From SCTD01 sp963784675 (GTDB lineage Bacteria > Actinomycetota > Actinomycetes > Mycobacteriales > SCTD01): a stretch of 64,000 nt of DNA. Within the stretch, counting starts at the first letter, position 1. Every line of letters begins with the position of its first letter. The stretch spans positions 868,001 through 932,000 of the forward strand of contig CAWASE010000019.1 in NCBI GenBank assembly GCA_963784675.1. The letters are read 5' to 3'. The position numbers and the translations under genes are program-made. A model generated the notes under the pieces. That model ran no database searches. It saw only the letters and a program-made list of their open reading frames with translations, and was not told where the DNA came from. Below are positions 17,068 to 25,473 of this stretch, in pieces.

Positions 17068-17865
17068 GGACGGGTCGGTCCGGACCGGCGAGGGCGTCGC
17101 GCCCAGGTAGGCAGCATCGACCGCCGGATCGGCCGCGAGCTCGGCAGCGGTACCCCGCGCGACGACGCGCCCGGCCTCCAGGACCACCCCGCGGGCGCTC
17201 GCCGACGGCACGGCGGCCAGGTCCGGGGGCACGAGCAGCACAGCCGTACCCTCCGCCGCCAGCGTCGCGACCAGGTCCAGCACCTGCTCGACGAGCTGCG
17301 GCGCCAGGCCCGTGGTCGGTTCGTCCAGCAGCAGGACGCGAGGGCGGCTCATCAGGGCCCGCCCCAGCGCCAGCAGCTGCTGCTCGCCGCCGGACAGCGT
17401 CCCGGCCTGCTGCGCCAGCCGCGACGCCAGCACGGGCAGCCGGGCCAGGACCTGGTCCAGCGGACCCGGGCCAGCCACGGTGAGGGCGCCCGTGCGGAGG
17501 TTCTCCAGCACGGTCAGCCGCGCGAAGACCCGCCGGCCCTGCGGCACGTGCGCCACCCCCAGCCGGACGATCTGGTGCGCCTGACGCGGCAGCGCGACCC
17601 CGTCCAGCTCGACCGATCCCGCCGTCGGACGGAGCAGACCCGACACCACGCGCAGCAGCGTCGTCCGTCCCGAGCCGTTGCCGCCCAGCAGGGTCACCAG
17701 CTCGCCCGAGCGCACGTCCAGGTCGACCCCCTGCAGGGCCGGCACCCCGCCGTAGCCGGCCTGCAGGTCGCGGACCACCAGGTGTGCACCGGTTCGTCCC
17801 GGTAGCGCCCCACCTCGACGGTGCTGCTCTGTCACGTGAGGATCACATCGTCGGGTCGGGTCCAT
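16798..17865 (-). CDS. LivF-like ABC ATPase with altered Walker A, plus an abnormal 3' extension
   Basis: Residues 1 to about 262 match LivF, the branched-chain amino acid ABC ATPase: signature GTLSGGEQQLLALGRALM and Walker B VLLLDEPTTGLAPQLVEQ are intact. Walker A, however, reads GGNGSGRTT, with Arg in place of the catalytic Lys, and the switch region reads LLVPPDLAAV rather than the usual LVEQN. A normal LivF ends at a sequence like DAAYLGA, reached at about 17090. Here the frame runs on for about 90 Gln/Asp/Gly-rich residues antisense to the DUF554 gene, so the true end may be nearer 17060 with a local frameshift. It is divergent from livH. ATP hydrolysis may be lost. The start could also be GTG 17835. 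Confidence 0.7.
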   Translation of the reverse strand: MDPTRRCDPHVTEQHRRGGALPGRTGAHLVVRDLQAGYGGVPALQGVDLDVRSGELVTLLGGNGSGRTTLLRVVSGLLRPTAGSVELDGVALPRQAHQIVRLGVAHVPQGRRVFARLTVLENLRTGALTVAGPGPLDQVLARLPVLASRLAQQAGTLSGGEQQLLALGRALMSRPRVLLLDEPTTGLAPQLVEQVLDLVATLAAEGTAVLLVPPDLAAVPSASARGVVLEAGRVVARGTAAELAADPAVDAAYLGATPSPVRTDPSSAQDVDEQREQGSDDQRGQQVADGDGLDRQQPQPHPEQQHASGGREGSEPGGGQEPAQDRSGDGQQPLHDTDGERRGGDAPAEGRREGQ

Positions 17866-17976
17866 GTCCTGTGCCGCTTCCCCTGCCGGTGCGTGGTTAG
17901 GTGGCGCGGCCACGGAAGGACCGTACCCGCGGCAATCCCGTCGACCGACCGCCCGTCCGAGCGACAAGGAGTCCGA

Positions 17977-19317
17977 GTGGGCACCCGCCCCGTCCCCTAC
18001 GCCCGACCGCGCCGCACCGCGGTCGCTGCTCTCTGGAGCCTGCTGCTCGGCCTGGCCTGCGTGCTGTTCCTCGCCGGCCCGGCGCAGGCCCAGACCCCCA
18101 GCCCCAGCCCCAGCGCATCGGATGCCGGCGCCGCCGACCCGACCGAGTTCGTCGTCGGCACGCTCAAGAACGCCGCTGACCCCATCGAGGGCGCCACCGT
18201 CTCGGTGGAGCAGGACGGCGAGGAGATCGCCACGCTGGACACCGACGAGCGCGGGCGCTTCCGCATCCCGCTGCCGGCTCCCGGCGACTACACCGTCGTG
18301 CTGGACACCGGTTCGCTGCCCGACGGGGTCGAGCTGCGCCGCGACGGCGGCGACCGCGTCGAGGTGACGGTGGGGCCCCGACGGTCGGCGCCGGTGCTGT
18401 TCCTGCTCGGCGAGAACACCCGCACCAGCGGCAGCCGCATGGACCGGGCGCCGCAGCTGTTCGTCGGTGGACTGCAGTTCGGGCTCGTGCTGGCGATGGG
18501 CTCGATCGGCCTCTCGCTCATCTTCGGCACGACGGGCCTGACGAACTTCGCCCACGGCGAGCTCATCACCGGTGGCGCCCTGCTGGCCTACGTCCTCAAC
18601 GTCGGCCTCGGGCTGAACCTCATCCCGGCCGCGATCATCGCCGTCGGCCTGGGCGGCCTGGCCGGGGCGGCGCTGGACCGAGGGCTGTGGCGGCCGCTGC
18701 GCAAGCGCGGCACCGGGCTCATCGCGATGCTGGTGGTGAGCATCGGGCTGGCGTTCGTGCTGCGCTACCTCTACCTCATCTACTACGGCGGCAGCGCCCG
18801 CTCCTACGCGCAGTACTCCACCCAGTCGCCGATCAAGATCGGTCCGGTCGGCATCCTGCCCCGCGACATGGTGATCATGGTCGTCACGGTCGCCGTCCTG
18901 GTGCTGGTGGGTCTGGGCCTGCAGCGCACCCGGTTCGGCAAGGCCACCCGGGCCGTGGCCGACAACCCCTCGCTCGCGTCCTCGTCCGGGATCGACGTCG
19001 AGCGCGTCATCAACATCGTCTGGATCGTCGGCTCCGGGCTGGCGGTGCTCGGCGGCGTGTTCCTCGCGCTGAGCCAGCAGGTGGGCTATCAGCTCGGCCA
19101 GAACATCCTGCTGCTGCTGTTCGCCAGCGTCACCCTCGGCGGGCTCGGGACCGCGTACGGCGCCCTCGTCGGGGCGCTGGTGATCGGCCTGTTCACCCAG
19201 CTGTCGACGCTGTTCATCCCCGCCGAGCTGCAGGTCGTCGGCGCGCTCGTCGTGCTCATCCTGGTGCTCATCGTCCGCCCGCAGGGCATCCTGGGCACCG
19301 CGGAGCGCGTCGGATGA
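17977..19317 (+). CDS. livH: Branched-chain amino acid ABC permease LivH with an N-terminal extracytoplasmic domain
   Basis: The 446-residue protein is longer than the usual LivH of about 300. Residues 1-40 hold a signal/transmembrane segment (LWSLLLGLACVLFLAGPAQA). A Ser/Pro linker follows. Residues about 48-140 look like a carboxypeptidase-regulatory/Ig-like beta sandwich (ADPIEGATVSVEQDGEEIAT; DERGRFRIPLPAPGDYTVVL). From about 160 the LivH permease begins: GSIGLSLIFGTTGLTNFAHGE, then GLQRTRFGKATRAVADNPSL for the ATPase-contacting loop, and LGGLGTAYGALVGALVIGLF. AAGGAG lies before the GTG at 17977. It heads livHMGF plus a lipoprotein gene. Confidence 0.9.
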   Translation: MGTRPVPYARPRRTAVAALWSLLLGLACVLFLAGPAQAQTPSPSPSASDAGAADPTEFVVGTLKNAADPIEGATVSVEQDGEEIATLDTDERGRFRIPLPAPGDYTVVLDTGSLPDGVELRRDGGDRVEVTVGPRRSAPVLFLLGENTRTSGSRMDRAPQLFVGGLQFGLVLAMGSIGLSLIFGTTGLTNFAHGELITGGALLAYVLNVGLGLNLIPAAIIAVGLGGLAGAALDRGLWRPLRKRGTGLIAMLVVSIGLAFVLRYLYLIYYGGSARSYAQYSTQSPIKIGPVGILPRDMVIMVVTVAVLVLVGLGLQRTRFGKATRAVADNPSLASSSGIDVERVINIVWIVGSGLAVLGGVFLALSQQVGYQLGQNILLLLFASVTLGGLGTAYGALVGALVIGLFTQLSTLFIPAELQVVGALVVLILVLIVRPQGILGTAERVG

Positions 19318-19369
19318 GCGACCGGACCAGCCAGCCCAGACCGACCCGTCGATCCGCGAGGAGGTGCCC

Positions 19370-20362
19370 GTGGACGTCGGTGTGATCCTGTCGAACACTT
19401 TCGGAGCGCTGTTCAACGCCGAGGCGCTGATCCTGGCCCTCGCCGCGATCGGCCTCAACGTCCATTTCGGCTACACCGGCCTGCTCAACTTCGGTCAGGT
19501 GGGCTTTGCCGCGATGGGGGCCTACGGCATCGCCAGCGGCGTCGTGTACCTCGACCTGCCGTTCGGGCTGGCCCTGCTGCTCGGGATAGTCCTGGCGATC
19601 CTGCTCGCCCTGGCGCTGGGCATCCCGACGCTGCGGCTGCGCGCCGACTATCTGGCCATCGTCACGATCGCCTCCTCGGAGGTCATCAGGCTGACGGCGC
19701 GATCGGCCAGCCTGCGGGAGGTCACCGGCGGCTCGTCCGGGCTGAACGGCTTCTCCCGGGGCTTCTACGACCTCAACCCCTTCGGTCCGGGAAGCTACGG
19801 CGTCGGCTACTTCACCTACAGCTCGAGCCGCTTCTTCCTGCTGGTGGTGGGCTGGACGATCGTCGCGCTCAGCTCGGTCCTGGTCTTCGCCCTCATGCGC
19901 AGCCCCTGGGGCCGCGTGCTGCGAGGGATCCGTGAGGACGAGGACGCCGTACGCAGCCTCGGCAAGAACGTCGTGGGCTACAAGATGCAGTCGTTGGTGC
20001 TCGGAGGCCTGTTCGGGGCGCTGGCCGGCTTCGCCTTCGCGCTGGCCAACTCTTCGGTGCAGCCCGACAACTACGGCACGCAGTTCACCTTCTTGGCGTT
20101 CACCGCGATGATCCTGGGCGGGGCGGGCCGGGTCATCGGCCCGGTGGTCGGCGCCATCCTGTTCCAGACCAGCCTGGTGTTCATCGAGAACACGCTCATC
20201 CAGTCCAAGAAGGCCGGCTTCATCCCCGACGCGATCCTGTCCAGCACCGACATCGGCGCGGTGCGCTTCGTCATCGTCGGGCTCGCCCTGATGGCCTTGA
20301 TGATCTTCCGGCCGCAAGGGCTGTTCGGCGACAAGAAGGAGCTGGCTCTCGATGGCCGCTGA
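19370..20362 (+). CDS. livM: Branched-chain amino acid ABC permease LivM
   Basis: The 330-residue integral membrane protein is the second permease subunit. LivM hallmarks are ALAAIGLNVHFGYTGLLNFG and QVGFAAMGAYG near the N-terminus, the coupling loop LMRSPWGRVLRGIREDEDAV at about 180-199, and a C-terminal RPQGLFG. Eight to ten hydrophobic segments are visible. The GTG at 19370 has GCGAGGAGG just before it; a GTG at 19364 is inside that site and less likely. It follows livH by 52 bp and overlaps livG by 11 bp. Confidence 0.95.
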   Translation: MDVGVILSNTFGALFNAEALILALAAIGLNVHFGYTGLLNFGQVGFAAMGAYGIASGVVYLDLPFGLALLLGIVLAILLALALGIPTLRLRADYLAIVTIASSEVIRLTARSASLREVTGGSSGLNGFSRGFYDLNPFGPGSYGVGYFTYSSSRFFLLVVGWTIVALSSVLVFALMRSPWGRVLRGIREDEDAVRSLGKNVVGYKMQSLVLGGLFGALAGFAFALANSSVQPDNYGTQFTFLAFTAMILGGAGRVIGPVVGAILFQTSLVFIENTLIQSKKAGFIPDAILSSTDIGAVRFVIVGLALMALMIFRPQGLFGDKKELALDGR

Positions 20363-21278
20363 GACCACCACCGACAGCGCCGCCGCCGCGCAGGCGCTGC
20401 AGGGCCTGGAGGCCCGCCCGGGCGTGCCCAAGCCGGACCCGATCCTGGTCGCCGACAACGTCGTACGCCGCTTCGGTGGTCTCACGGCGGTCGAGGTCGA
20501 CCACCTGGAGATCCAGCGCGGCGTCATCACCGCGCTCATCGGTCCGAACGGGGCCGGCAAGACGACGTTCTTCAACCTGCTGACCGGCTTCGACAAGCCC
20601 AACGAGGGCACCTGGGCCTTCGAGGGCAAGGACCTCGCCGGGGTGCCCGCCTACCGGGTCGCCCGGCGCGGCATGGTGCGCACCTTCCAGCTGACGAAGG
20701 CGCTCTCGCGCATGACGGTGCTGGACAACATGCGGCTCGGCGCCACCGGCCAGCGCGGCGAGAACTTCTTCCGGGCGATCGTGCCGAGCCTGTGGTCCGG
20801 GCAGCAGAAGGGGATCGACGAGCGGGCTCACGACCTGCTGGCCCGCTTCAAGCTCGACACCAAGGCCGGCGACTTCGCCGGCAGCCTGTCCGGCGGACAG
20901 CGCAAGCTGCTGGAGATGGCGCGCGCCCTCATGGTCGAACCGACCCTGGTCATGCTGGACGAGCCCATGGCCGGCGTGAACCCGGCCCTCACGCAGTCGC
21001 TGCTGGGGCACGTGAAGGACCTGCGGGAGCAGGGGATGACCGTGCTGTTCGTCGAGCACGACATGGACATGGTCCGCGACATCAGCGACTGGGTCGTCGT
21101 CATGGCGCAGGGACGGGTCGTGGCCGAGGGTCCGCCGGACGTCGTGATGGCCGACCCTGCCGTGATCGACGCCTATCTCGGCGCGCACCACGACGCGCCG
21201 CTGACGAACGAGCAGGAGCAGGAGCAGATCGAGGCCGGCGAAGCGGCCCTGGACGCCGAGCACGAGGAGCAGTCGTGA
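20352..21278 (+). CDS. livG: Branched-chain amino acid ABC ATPase LivG
   Basis: The 308-residue cytosolic ATPase drives import together with LivF. Walker A GPNGAGKTTFFNLLTG is at about 64-79, the signature SGSLSGGQRKLLEMARALM-type segment follows at about 180, Walker B is LVMLDEPMAGVNP, and the switch is VLFVEHDMDMV with His. The C-terminal IDAYLGAHHD is the family's usual end, followed by an unusual Glu-rich extension of about 30 residues. An N-terminal Ala-rich extension of about 30 residues precedes the fold. It overlaps livM by 11 bp and livF by 4 bp (GTGA). Confidence 0.96.
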   Translation: MAAETTTDSAAAAQALQGLEARPGVPKPDPILVADNVVRRFGGLTAVEVDHLEIQRGVITALIGPNGAGKTTFFNLLTGFDKPNEGTWAFEGKDLAGVPAYRVARRGMVRTFQLTKALSRMTVLDNMRLGATGQRGENFFRAIVPSLWSGQQKGIDERAHDLLARFKLDTKAGDFAGSLSGGQRKLLEMARALMVEPTLVMLDEPMAGVNPALTQSLLGHVKDLREQGMTVLFVEHDMDMVRDISDWVVVMAQGRVVAEGPPDVVMADPAVIDAYLGAHHDAPLTNEQEQEQIEAGEAALDAEHEEQS

Positions 21279-22090
21279 CCACGCCCCTGAGCCGCGCCAA
21301 GCTCGAGGCCGAGCAGGCGACCGCCGACGCCGCCGAGGCCAGTCGCGCCGCGCACCAGGAGGCCTCCCTCGGCGCACTGGTGCGGGTGGAGAACCTCGTC
21401 GCCGGCTACGTGCCGGGCGTCGACATCCTCAACGGCTGCGACCTGTACTGCCAGGAGGCGGAGCTGGTCGGCATCATCGGTCCGAACGGTGCCGGCAAGA
21501 GCACGTTGCTGAAGTCGCTGTTCGGGCTCGTGACCGTGCGCTCGGGCAGCGTCACGCTGCGCGAGGAGAACATCACCGGCAAGCAGGCGCACGAGCTCGT
21601 CGGCATGGGGGTCGGCTTCGTCCCGCAGACCAACAACGTGTTCCCTCGGCTCTCGATCGAGGAGAACCTGCAGATGGGGTTGTTCAACGAACCCAAGCGG
21701 TTCTCCGAACGCTTCGAGTACGTCGCCGAGCTGTTCCCCGCGCTGGCCAAGCGCCGCAAGCAGCGCGCCGGTTCGCTGTCGGGTGGCGAGCGGCAGATGG
21801 TCGCCATGGGTCGCGCGCTGATGCCGGGCCCGTCGGTGCTGCTGCTCGACGAGCCCTCGGCCGGCCTGTCCCCCGCTCTGCAGGACGAGGTGTTCATCCG
21901 CTGCCGTCAGATCAACGCCACCGGCGTCTCCATCATCATGGTGGAGCAGAACGCGCGCCGTTGCCTGCAGATCTGCGACCGGGGCTACGTCCTGGACCAG
22001 GGACGCAACGCCTACACCGCCTCGGGCAAGGACCTCATGAACGACCCCAAGGTCATCGAGCTCTATCTCGGGACGCTCGCGAAAGCCTGA
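21275..22090 (+). CDS. livF: Branched-chain amino acid ABC ATPase LivF
   Basis: The 271-residue product is the second ATPase. Walker A is GPNGAGKSTLLKSLFG at about 69-84, the Q-loop region is GFVPQTNNVFPRLSIEENLQ, the signature is GSLSGGERQMVAMGRALM, Walker B is VLLLDEPSAGLSP, and the switch is IIMVEQNARR as usual for LivF. The end DPKVIELYLGTLAKA is the normal family terminus, unlike the divergent LivF-like frame at 16.8-17.9 kb. About 35 Ala/Glu-rich residues precede the fold. It starts with the GTG of a GTGA overlap with livG and is followed 1 bp later by the lipoprotein gene. Confidence 0.95.
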   Translation: MTTPLSRAKLEAEQATADAAEASRAAHQEASLGALVRVENLVAGYVPGVDILNGCDLYCQEAELVGIIGPNGAGKSTLLKSLFGLVTVRSGSVTLREENITGKQAHELVGMGVGFVPQTNNVFPRLSIEENLQMGLFNEPKRFSERFEYVAELFPALAKRRKQRAGSLSGGERQMVAMGRALMPGPSVLLLDEPSAGLSPALQDEVFIRCRQINATGVSIIMVEQNARRCLQICDRGYVLDQGRNAYTASGKDLMNDPKVIELYLGTLAKA

Positions 22091-22091
22091 G

Positions 22092-22958
22092 ATGAGCTCG
22101 ACGGCGCCCACCCGGCCGGTCGCCGTCCTGGCGGCCGGCGCGCTGCTGGTCACGCTCGGCGCCTGCTCCCCCGGCAGCGCCCGTCCCACCGGCCGCGGCG
22201 CCACCGCGAGCGCCGAACCTCCCGGGACGACCGCACTGCTGCGGCAGTTCCGCTCCGACCGGGTCCGCCGCGGCGTCCAGGTCACCGTCGCCGCGCGGCA
22301 GCCCCTGCACGTCACGTCCGTCACGCTGCTGGCCGACGGTTTCGTCAGCGCCGGTCCCACTGCCGTCGACGCCGACCTGCCGGCCGGCAGCCGGGTCGAC
22401 CTGCCGACCGTCTACGGCGCGGCGGTGTGCACGGCGGCGACGGGTCCGGCCCGGGCGGTGCTCGGGCTGGCGGACGGCGCCGACCTGACGCTGCCGCTCA
22501 CCGACGACGGGCTGCTGGCCCGGCTGCACGGAGCAGAGTGCGCCGAGCGGGCGATCCTCGCGCAGGTCGACCTCACCGTCGGCGACACCTGGAGCGAGAG
22601 CACGCACCGCGGGCGGCCGAGCCTTCGAGGGACGGTGCGGATCACCCGGCGCGTCGCCGGCGGCGCACGGTTCGTCCTCGACAGCTACGGCGCGAACATC
22701 ATCTTCCAGGTGCTGCCCGAGCCGACGGACGTGCCGGTGCTGGTGCTCGAACCCGGTCAGGCCAGCGGCGAAGCGCTGCTGGAGCTGGTGCCGACCCGTT
22801 GCGATGCCCACGCTCTCACCGAGAGCAAGCGCACCAGCCTGGTCAACGTGTACGCCGCCCTGGGTCAGGACGCCCCGCACCTGCTCACGATCACGCCGTC
22901 CGCCGCCACCCGACGACGGCTGGAGGCCTTCGCCGTCTCCGGCTGCCGAGCTGGTTAG
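22092..22958 (+). CDS. Lipoprotein of unknown function, last gene of the liv operon
   Basis: The 288-residue product begins with a lipoprotein signal: a hydrophobic stretch and the lipobox LGAC, with the modified Cys at about residue 25. The mature part has several predicted beta strands (VRRGVQVTVAARQPLHVTSV; VHITS-free regions rich in Val and Thr) and one conserved-looking pair of cysteines. I recognise no family domain. It begins 1 bp after livF, so it is very likely co-transcribed with the importer and may act on the outer face of the membrane. A terminator follows it. Confidence 0.75.
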   Translation: MSSTAPTRPVAVLAAGALLVTLGACSPGSARPTGRGATASAEPPGTTALLRQFRSDRVRRGVQVTVAARQPLHVTSVTLLADGFVSAGPTAVDADLPAGSRVDLPTVYGAAVCTAATGPARAVLGLADGADLTLPLTDDGLLARLHGAECAERAILAQVDLTVGDTWSESTHRGRPSLRGTVRITRRVAGGARFVLDSYGANIIFQVLPEPTDVPVLVLEPGQASGEALLELVPTRCDAHALTESKRTSLVNVYAALGQDAPHLLTITPSAATRRRLEAFAVSGCRAG

Positions 22959-22999
22959 CGCCGGTTAGCGCCGGTGAGCGCAGCCAGGTCGCGCGCACG

Positions 23000-23034
23000 A
23001 CGAAGGGCCCGGCGCAGCGCGCCGGACCCTTCGT
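23000..23034. terminator. Bidirectional terminator between the lipoprotein gene and livK
   Basis: A 16-bp stem (23000-23015 with 23019-23034, one mismatch, 3-base loop) lies between two convergent stop codons, 42 bp after the lipoprotein gene and 15 bp before the livK stop. It can serve both strands. Confidence 0.85.
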
Positions 23035-23049
23035 GTCGTGCTGGTGGAG

Positions 23050-24399
23050 CTACTTCAGGCTGCCCTCGACGTAGTCGACCTCGGCCGAGATCTTGTTGTC
23101 GGACCCGAAGGTGTAGATGCCGATGGTGGCCTCCGTCGGGTCGCCGACGTCGGAGAACTCGATCGGACCGCTGACGCCGTCGTAGTCGATGTCCTTGCCC
23201 TCACCGAGCAGCTTGCTGCAGTCGGCGAAGGTGGTGCACTTCTCGCCCCCGCGGGTGACGTCCGGCAGCGCAGCCGCGATCTTGTCACCGGCGTCGCTCT
23301 TGGCCGCGATGGCCGCCAGCGCCGAGGTGATGACCGCGTCGTAGGACTCGCCCGAGTAGTTGAAGTCCACGAGCTTGGGGTCGATGGTCTTCAGCTGGGT
23401 GCGGAAGTCTGCAGCGGCTTCCGCGCCGGGGGTGCTGCCCTTGGTGCCCTCGAGCAGTCCGGCGGGCAGGTCGGCGCCGAGGGAGTTGCTGAGGTTCCCG
23501 TCGACGAGGTACAGCGGGACGTCCTTCGGGCCGATGCCCTGGGCGACCATCGCCTGGATGATCTTGGCCGACTCCTCGAAGCCGATCAGGACCACGGCGT
23601 CGGGGTCGGCAGCCTTGACCTCGCCGACCTGGGCGTCGAAGTTCGGCGCCGCCGGGTCGTAGAAGATGGTGTCGACGGGCACGTTGCTGCCGCCCTTGCA
23701 GATCGCCAGGCCGGCGTTCTGCGCCAGGCCCTGGCCGTAGGGGTCCTGCAGCGCGAGGATCGCGACGTTCTGCTTGCCGTCGGCGACGATCGTCTCGCCG
23801 AGCACGCGGCCCTGCAGGACGTCCGACGGGGCGGTGCGGAAGTACAGGCCCTTGTCGTTGATGGTGGTGAAGTCAGGGCTGGTGTTCGCCGGGCTGAAGA
23901 CCACCATGCCGGCCGAGGTGGCCTTGTCCAGGAAGGTCTTGGTGACACCGGAGGACGCCGCGCCGATGGTGACGTCGACGCCGGCCTTGATCTCGCGGTC
24001 GATCGTGGGGTTGGCGACGTCCTGCTGGGCGTCGCCGGAGTCACCCTGGACGTAGACGACGGGCTTGCCGAGCACGCCGCCCCCCGCGTTGATGTCCTTG
24101 ATGGCGAGGTTGACGCCGGCGAACTCCGGCGGGCCGAGGAAGGCCAGGTTGCCGGTCTGCGGCAGGATGCTGCCGATCGTCAGCACACCGTCGCTCTTGC
24201 TGACGCCGGCGGGCGGCGTGATGGGCGTGCCGGCCTCCGCCGGCGGCGCCGAGGTGAACGTGTCGCAGGCGCTCGCGGGCTTGCTCCCCGAGCTGCCGTC
24301 GGCGGTGGTGCTGTCGTTCGAGTCGCCGCAGGCAGCGAGAACGAGCGAACCAGCGGCCGCGAGCGCGAGGTAGCGCGCGGAGCGGGTGGTGAGGCGCAT
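23050..24399 (-). CDS. livK: Branched-chain amino acid ABC substrate-binding lipoprotein
   Basis: The 449-residue protein has a lipoprotein signal with lipobox LAAC (Cys about residue 24), then a periplasmic-binding-protein type 1 fold of the Leu/Ile/Val-binding family: LTIGSILPQTGNLAFLGPPE, FAGVNLAIKDINAGGGVLGK, QGDSGDAQQDVA, and GAASSGVTKTFLDKATSAG. It would capture the substrate for LivHMGF. It is longer than E. coli LivK (about 370), with a Ser/Thr-rich linker after the lipid anchor. AGGAG lies 6 bases before the ATG. It is convergent with the liv operon, separated by a terminator, so binding protein and transporter can be expressed independently. Whether the ligand is an amino acid is inferred. 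Confidence 0.92.
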   Translation of the reverse strand: MRLTTRSARYLALAAAGSLVLAACGDSNDSTTADGSSGSKPASACDTFTSAPPAEAGTPITPPAGVSKSDGVLTIGSILPQTGNLAFLGPPEFAGVNLAIKDINAGGGVLGKPVVYVQGDSGDAQQDVANPTIDREIKAGVDVTIGAASSGVTKTFLDKATSAGMVVFSPANTSPDFTTINDKGLYFRTAPSDVLQGRVLGETIVADGKQNVAILALQDPYGQGLAQNAGLAICKGGSNVPVDTIFYDPAAPNFDAQVGEVKAADPDAVVLIGFEESAKIIQAMVAQGIGPKDVPLYLVDGNLSNSLGADLPAGLLEGTKGSTPGAEAAADFRTQLKTIDPKLVDFNYSGESYDAVITSALAAIAAKSDAGDKIAAALPDVTRGGEKCTTFADCSKLLGEGKDIDYDGVSGPIEFSDVGDPTEATIGIYTFGSDNKISAEVDYVEGSLK

Positions 24400-24579
24400 C
24401 CAGTCTCCTTGGTCATCGAAGACGCCGCGCGACGCGGCGCCGATGGGGGGAACCTAGCGCCGCCGGGCCGGTTCGCCCGGACGCCGGGCCTGTCGTTGTG
24501 AGGTCGTGACCACACCGTGTCTCAGCAGCCGCGCCGGGCCAGGTCCGGTGCCGTCCGCAACGGCCCGCCGTCGCACGGG

Positions 24580-25218
24580 TCAGGCGTCGTCCCTGGTCGC
24601 GACGGGCTCCGGCACGACCGCGCCGTCGACGACGTCCTGCGCCACCGCGCGCATCGAACGGCGGCGGTCCATCGAGTGCCGCTGGATCCAGCGGAACGCC
24701 TCGGGCTCGCTCATGGCGTGCTCGCCCTGCAGCACGCCCTTGGCCCGGTCGATGATCTTGCGGGCCTCCAGCCGACCGGTGAGGTCGCCCACCTCGCGCT
24801 CCAGCGCGATCAGCTCGCTGAAGCGCGACACCGCCATCTCGATGGCGGGCAGCAGGTCCTTCTTCTGGAAGGGCTTCACCAGGTAGGCCATCACCCCCGC
24901 CTCGCGAGCCCGCTCGACCAGGTCGCGCTGACTGAACGCCGTGAGGATCACGACGGGGGCGATCCGGGCGCCGACGACCTGCTCGGCGGCGGACAACCCG
25001 TCCAGGACCGGCATCTTCACGTCGAGGATCACCAGGTCCGGTCGCAGCTCGGTGGCGAGCCGCACCGCAGCGGCCCCGTCCGCCGCCTGACCGACGACGA
25101 CGTAGCCCTCCTCCTCGAGCATCTCGACGAGGTCGAGCCGGATGAGCGCCTCGTCCTCGGCCACCAGCACCCGCAGAGCCGGTCGCGACGCTGGCTTGCC
25201 GCTCGTCGACGCGGGCAC
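24580..25218 (-). CDS. ANTAR-domain response regulator (PdtaR-like)
   Basis: The 212-residue product has an N-terminal receiver domain (VLVAEDEALIRLDLVEML, phosphoacceptor Asp in PDLVILDVKMP, conserved Thr/Lys in ILTAFS and YLVKPF). A short helix leads to a C-terminal ANTAR RNA-binding domain (RKIIDRAKGVLQ, then SEPEAFRWIQRHSMDRRRSM). Proteins of this architecture, such as mycobacterial PdtaR, prevent transcription termination by binding paired hexaloop hairpins once phosphorylated. No sensor kinase is adjacent, as in mycobacteria. I chose GTG 25218; the frame is open to 25341 but there overlaps tRNA-Leu. Position between livK and tRNA-Leu on the same strand. Confidence 0.93.
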   Translation of the reverse strand: MPASTSGKPASRPALRVLVAEDEALIRLDLVEMLEEEGYVVVGQAADGAAAVRLATELRPDLVILDVKMPVLDGLSAAEQVVGARIAPVVILTAFSQRDLVERAREAGVMAYLVKPFQKKDLLPAIEMAVSRFSELIALEREVGDLTGRLEARKIIDRAKGVLQGEHAMSEPEAFRWIQRHSMDRRRSMRAVAQDVVDGAVVPEPVATRDDA

Positions 25219-25314
25219 GGTGCCTGCTCTCGGTCGGGCCGCGAGGCCGCAGACGGGGACGCGGACTCCGGTCCGCGCGGACACGGTACCGGCGCTCGTG
25301 CAGGTCGGACGTCG

Positions 25315-25397
25315 TACCGGGGACGGGAGTCGAACCCGCATGCCCTCGCGAGCGGACGATTTTGAGTCGTCTGTGTATGCCGTTCCACCACCCCGGC
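25315..25397 (-). tRNA. tRNA-Leu(CAA)
   Basis: An 83-base cloverleaf on the minus strand. The acceptor stem GCCGGGG pairs with CCCCGGT, the anticodon arm reads GACGA-CTCAAAA-TCGTC giving anticodon CAA (codon UUG), a long variable arm is typical of leucine tRNA, and the T arm contains GGTTCGACTCC. The 3' CCA is not encoded. The ANTAR regulator gene begins 96 bp downstream. Confidence 0.95.
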
Positions 25398-25473
25398 GGA
25401 GTGCGTCCGAGCCTAGCGCGGCCCGGTCCGTGGCCCCGGTCCGTGGCCCGGTGCCCGCAGGCGGCCGCTCGGC

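Noticed and set aside
25315..25397. tRNA-Leu as an attachment site of an integrated element
   Set aside because: No integrase, no repeated 3' tRNA end and no foreign-looking genes are nearby.
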